Origin: Ochrobactrum quorumnocens
Lineage (GTDB): Bacteria; Pseudomonadota; Alphaproteobacteria; Rhizobiales; Rhizobiaceae
DNA: 64,000 bases
NCBI RefSeq assembly: GCF_002278035.1
Contig: NZ_CP022603.1
Span: 620,001 to 684,000 of the forward strand
Direction of reading: 5' to 3'
The notes under the pieces are model-generated. The model saw only the letters and a list, made by a program, of their open reading frames with translations. It ran no database searches and had not been told where the DNA came from. Within the stretch, counting starts at the first letter, position 1. Every line of letters starts with the position of its first letter. Shown one piece after another: positions 61,952-64,000 of the stretch. The position numbers and the translations under genes are program-made.

Positions 61952-62598
61952 GCAACCGCTTCATACAAAATTTCAATAATCGCCGAGGGATCATCGTTTC
62001 ACGTGATTTCAGAGCAATTGGCGCCTTGGATTCGACCTTGCCAAAACTTGGTCTCAGTGCGTCATATGTACCTCTGAAAGCAGACCATGCTGAACTCTTA
62101 GAATCAGAACTCAACGCTGATCGGGACGTGCTGTTTGTAGATGGTGATCTAGACAGCCCACTCTCGCTTCCTGTCAGCCCGGTTAGCGGTCTGGCTTGTG
62201 TACCGATCATCGGATTAGTCGGTGTGGAAGCACCCAGTCGTTTGAAGGGGCTTGTCCAATCCGGGGCAACTGCCTTTTTACGCAAGCCCGTTTACGGTTC
62301 TATCGTTTATTCCGCAATTGTTCTTGGCATTAACGCCTACCAGCAGCGGCAGCAGATGGAGACCACGATCGCTCTCCACGAAATGCGTCGGTTGCAACGT
62401 CGGAGTCTAATTAAGGCAATTGTCGAGATTATGCGTCGTCACAATGTTTGTGACGACACAGCCTACAACCTTCTTCGCAAGGAAAGCATGAAAGCGCGAA
62501 TGAATGTTGAAACATACGCAGAATACTTCATCAGCGAACTGATGAAGGTGGACGACCGCGAAACAGAAACCGCTCAAAGGTCAACGATCGCGAAATAA
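61948..62598 (+). CDS. amiR: AmiR-like ANTAR transcription antiterminator
   Basis: 216 residues. Pseudo-receiver N-terminal part (GIIVSRDFRAIGALDSTLPK, PSRLKGLVQSGATAFLRKPV) then coiled coil and the ANTAR tail: RRSLIKAIVEIMRRHNVCDDTAY and NLLRKESMKARMNVETYAEYF. It would bind the A1/G4 hexaloops in the operon leader and permit read-through. Coupled to amiC. Confidence 0.9.
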   Translation: MSNRFIQNFNNRRGIIVSRDFRAIGALDSTLPKLGLSASYVPLKADHAELLESELNADRDVLFVDGDLDSPLSLPVSPVSGLACVPIIGLVGVEAPSRLKGLVQSGATAFLRKPVYGSIVYSAIVLGINAYQQRQQMETTIALHEMRRLQRRSLIKAIVEIMRRHNVCDDTAYNLLRKESMKARMNVETYAEYFISELMKVDDRETETAQRSTIAK

Positions 62599-62617
62599 CC
62601 TCCGAGGAGAACAAAGA

Positions 62618-63853
62618 ATGTCTATGATTTCAAAAACCGCAGTACTTGCGGTAACGGGGACCCTTGCGCTTTTTTCAGGGGCAGCACTTGCGCAGGAGCC
62701 GATCAAAATCGGTGTTCTGGAAGACCAATCTGGCGAATTTGTCGTGCCTGTCATTGGTAAGGTCCATGCGATCCAGCTTGCAACCGAAGAGATCAATGCC
62801 AAAGGTGGCATTGCTGGGCGTCCGATTGAACTGGTCATTTATGACACGCAGTCAGACAATACGCGGTTCCAGGAATTCACACGCCGTGCACTGCAACGCG
62901 ATAAGGTCGATGTCATTTTCGCAGGCTTTTCATCGGCGTCCCGAGAGGCTTATCGACCAATCGTACGCCAGTTTGACGGCTTTGCCTTTTATAACAACCA
63001 GTATGAAGGCGGTGTATGCGACGCAAATATGGTCATTACGGGCGCAGTGCCGGAACAGCAGTTTTCAACCCTCATTCCCTGGATGATGGAAACCTATGGG
63101 AAGAAAGTTTACACCATCGCTGCGGATTATAATTTTGGCCAGATTTCGGCTGAATGGGTCCGTGAGATTGTTAAGCAGAATGGTGGTGAAATGGTGGGAG
63201 AGGAATTCATCCCGCTTGGCGTTTCGCAGTTTTCTCAAACCATTCAGAATATTCAGACTGCCAAACCTGACGTTGTCGTGACTTTGCTGGTTGGAACAGC
63301 GCAGGCTTCCTATTATGAACAAGCGGCTTCCGCAAATCTGAAATTGCCTATGGCTTCATCGGTCAACGTTGGACAGGGCTACGAACATAAGCGTTTCACA
63401 CCACCTAGTCTTGCGAATATGCATGTGACGACAAACTACATCGAAGAAGTCGACACGCCAGCAAGCAAGGAATTCATCGAACGCTTCCACGCCAAGTTTC
63501 CGAATGAGCCTTACATCAACCAAGAATCTGCCAATTCTTATATTGCAGTCAACCTCTATAAGCAGATGGTTGAGCGTGCTGGTGGATCAACCAAGCGGGA
63601 TGACTTGCGCAAAATAATTGCGGAGGGCGACGTTTGTTTTGACGGTCCTTCGGGAAAAACCTGTCTTGATCCCAAGAGCCAGCATATGTCGCATACCATC
63701 TATCTGGCCAAAGTAGGCGATGACCACAGTGTTTCTTTCCCAAAAGTCTGGAACGATGTGAAGCCTTACTGGCTGGGTGATGCGGGTTGCGACCTAACGA
63801 AAAGCAATCCTGGCGAACAGTACACACCATCTAATCCACCTTCGAAGCAGTAA
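62618..63853 (+). CDS. Urea/short-chain amide ABC transporter substrate-binding protein
   Basis: 411 residues. Sec signal (VTGTLALFSGAALAQE), then IKIGVLEDQSGEFVVPVIGK and FSSASREAYRPIVRQFDGF, NYIEEVDTPASKEFIERF. UrtA/FmdD type periplasmic protein. Cysteine pair CDANMV and CFDGPSGKTC. 19 bp after amiR; ATG follows CCGAGGAG. Ligand may be urea, formamide or similar. Confidence 0.9.
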   Translation: MSMISKTAVLAVTGTLALFSGAALAQEPIKIGVLEDQSGEFVVPVIGKVHAIQLATEEINAKGGIAGRPIELVIYDTQSDNTRFQEFTRRALQRDKVDVIFAGFSSASREAYRPIVRQFDGFAFYNNQYEGGVCDANMVITGAVPEQQFSTLIPWMMETYGKKVYTIAADYNFGQISAEWVREIVKQNGGEMVGEEFIPLGVSQFSQTIQNIQTAKPDVVVTLLVGTAQASYYEQAASANLKLPMASSVNVGQGYEHKRFTPPSLANMHVTTNYIEEVDTPASKEFIERFHAKFPNEPYINQESANSYIAVNLYKQMVERAGGSTKRDDLRKIIAEGDVCFDGPSGKTCLDPKSQHMSHTIYLAKVGDDHSVSFPKVWNDVKPYWLGDAGCDLTKSNPGEQYTPSNPPSKQ

Positions 63854-63855
63854 GG

Positions 63856-63897
63856 GTCTGATCCGGCACGCGCGTGATGCGTGCCGATGAATCAGAC
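63856..63897 (+). other. Intergenic hairpin between binding protein and permease
   Basis: Outer stem gtctgat/atcagac and inner cggcacgc/gcgtgccg, no T-run. Typical position for an mRNA-stabilising or partly terminating hairpin that raises binding-protein expression. Confidence 0.6.
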
Positions 63898-63918
63898 GTC
63901 TCCCGATTAAGGATTATT

Positions 63919-64000
63919 ATGATGGAGCTATTGGGTTCTCTTTTCGCTGCCTTTTATCAGTTTGGCGATGCATTTGCGTTTCTCGTTCTTTCGGCATGCG
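63919..64000 (+). CDS. ABC permease (LivH/UrtB type), N-terminal end only
   Basis: MMELLGSLFAAFYQFGDAFA then FLVLSACG, running off the window. AAGGATTATT precedes the ATG. Position after the binding protein indicates the permease of the urea/amide importer. Confidence 0.7.
   Translation, partial: MMELLGSLFAAFYQFGDAFAFLVLSAC

Overview
The window looks like chromosome from an alphaproteobacterium of the Brucella/Ochrobactrum group. The signs are a class I lysyl-tRNA synthetase, a BA14K-type protein, a DUF982 protein, a DUF1515 protein, a TIGR02186/TauE pair, rhizobial palindromic intergenic repeats and a tandem of hairpins with C-rich (CCTCCTCCC) loops of the rhizobial 'cuckoo' small-RNA kind. 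No database search was possible; family names rest on motifs and on recalled family sequences.

1-17.5 kb is ordinary core genome: the end of a peptide ABC transporter operon (permease cut by the window edge, binding protein), an HD hydrolase divergent from a GlxA-type regulator, a TerB-like protein, class I LysRS, a proline iminopeptidase, a TetR-EamA pair with a strong palindromic operator, an S24 repressor-like protein with a secreted nuclease-like protein, and a three-gene beta-oxidation operon (acyl-CoA dehydrogenase, thiolase, FadJ-like).

17.7-25 kb is a mobile-element graveyard: an IS5-type element with a nonsense codon, a MazEF-like toxin-antitoxin pair and a broken RHH antitoxin inside a perfect 25-bp inverted repeat, a broken and an intact ISL3 transposase, and an IS21 remnant. 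It ends in about 1.2 kb without protein genes but with several minus-strand hairpin RNAs, including three tandem hairpins with the same 15-nt anti-Shine-Dalgarno-like loop behind an RpoH-like promoter.

25-41.8 kb is core again: GNAT and MFS genes, a PodJ-like Sel1 polarity protein, a TauE/TIGR02186 pair, the divergent four-gene ligase-associated DNA repair set (PdeM and Lhr-type helicase against exonuclease and ATP-dependent ligase), and a nitronate monooxygenase whose promoter carries the same palindrome as the beta-oxidation operon. A tRNA-Thr(CGT) closes this part.

41.9-60.5 kb is a decayed, integrase-less prophage-like island behind the tRNA: an excisionase-like gene, lipoproteins, a TcmP/DUF5131 pair, an SRA-HNH endonuclease, two SRAP copies (one with a nonsense codon), two lysis cassettes, and fragments of primase, DNA methyltransferase and tail genes. 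Scattered through it, all on the plus strand, are at least eight copies of a roughly 75-90-nt two-hairpin element (a covarying 5' stem followed by a CCCCG/CGGGG intrinsic terminator), which may be a phage-borne small-RNA family.

60.6-64 kb is an amide/urea-type uptake operon: AmiC-like sensor, ANTAR antiterminator AmiR, a periplasmic binding protein and the start of a permease. Its leader contains two A1/G4 hexaloop hairpins, the second mutually exclusive with a terminator, as expected for ANTAR control.
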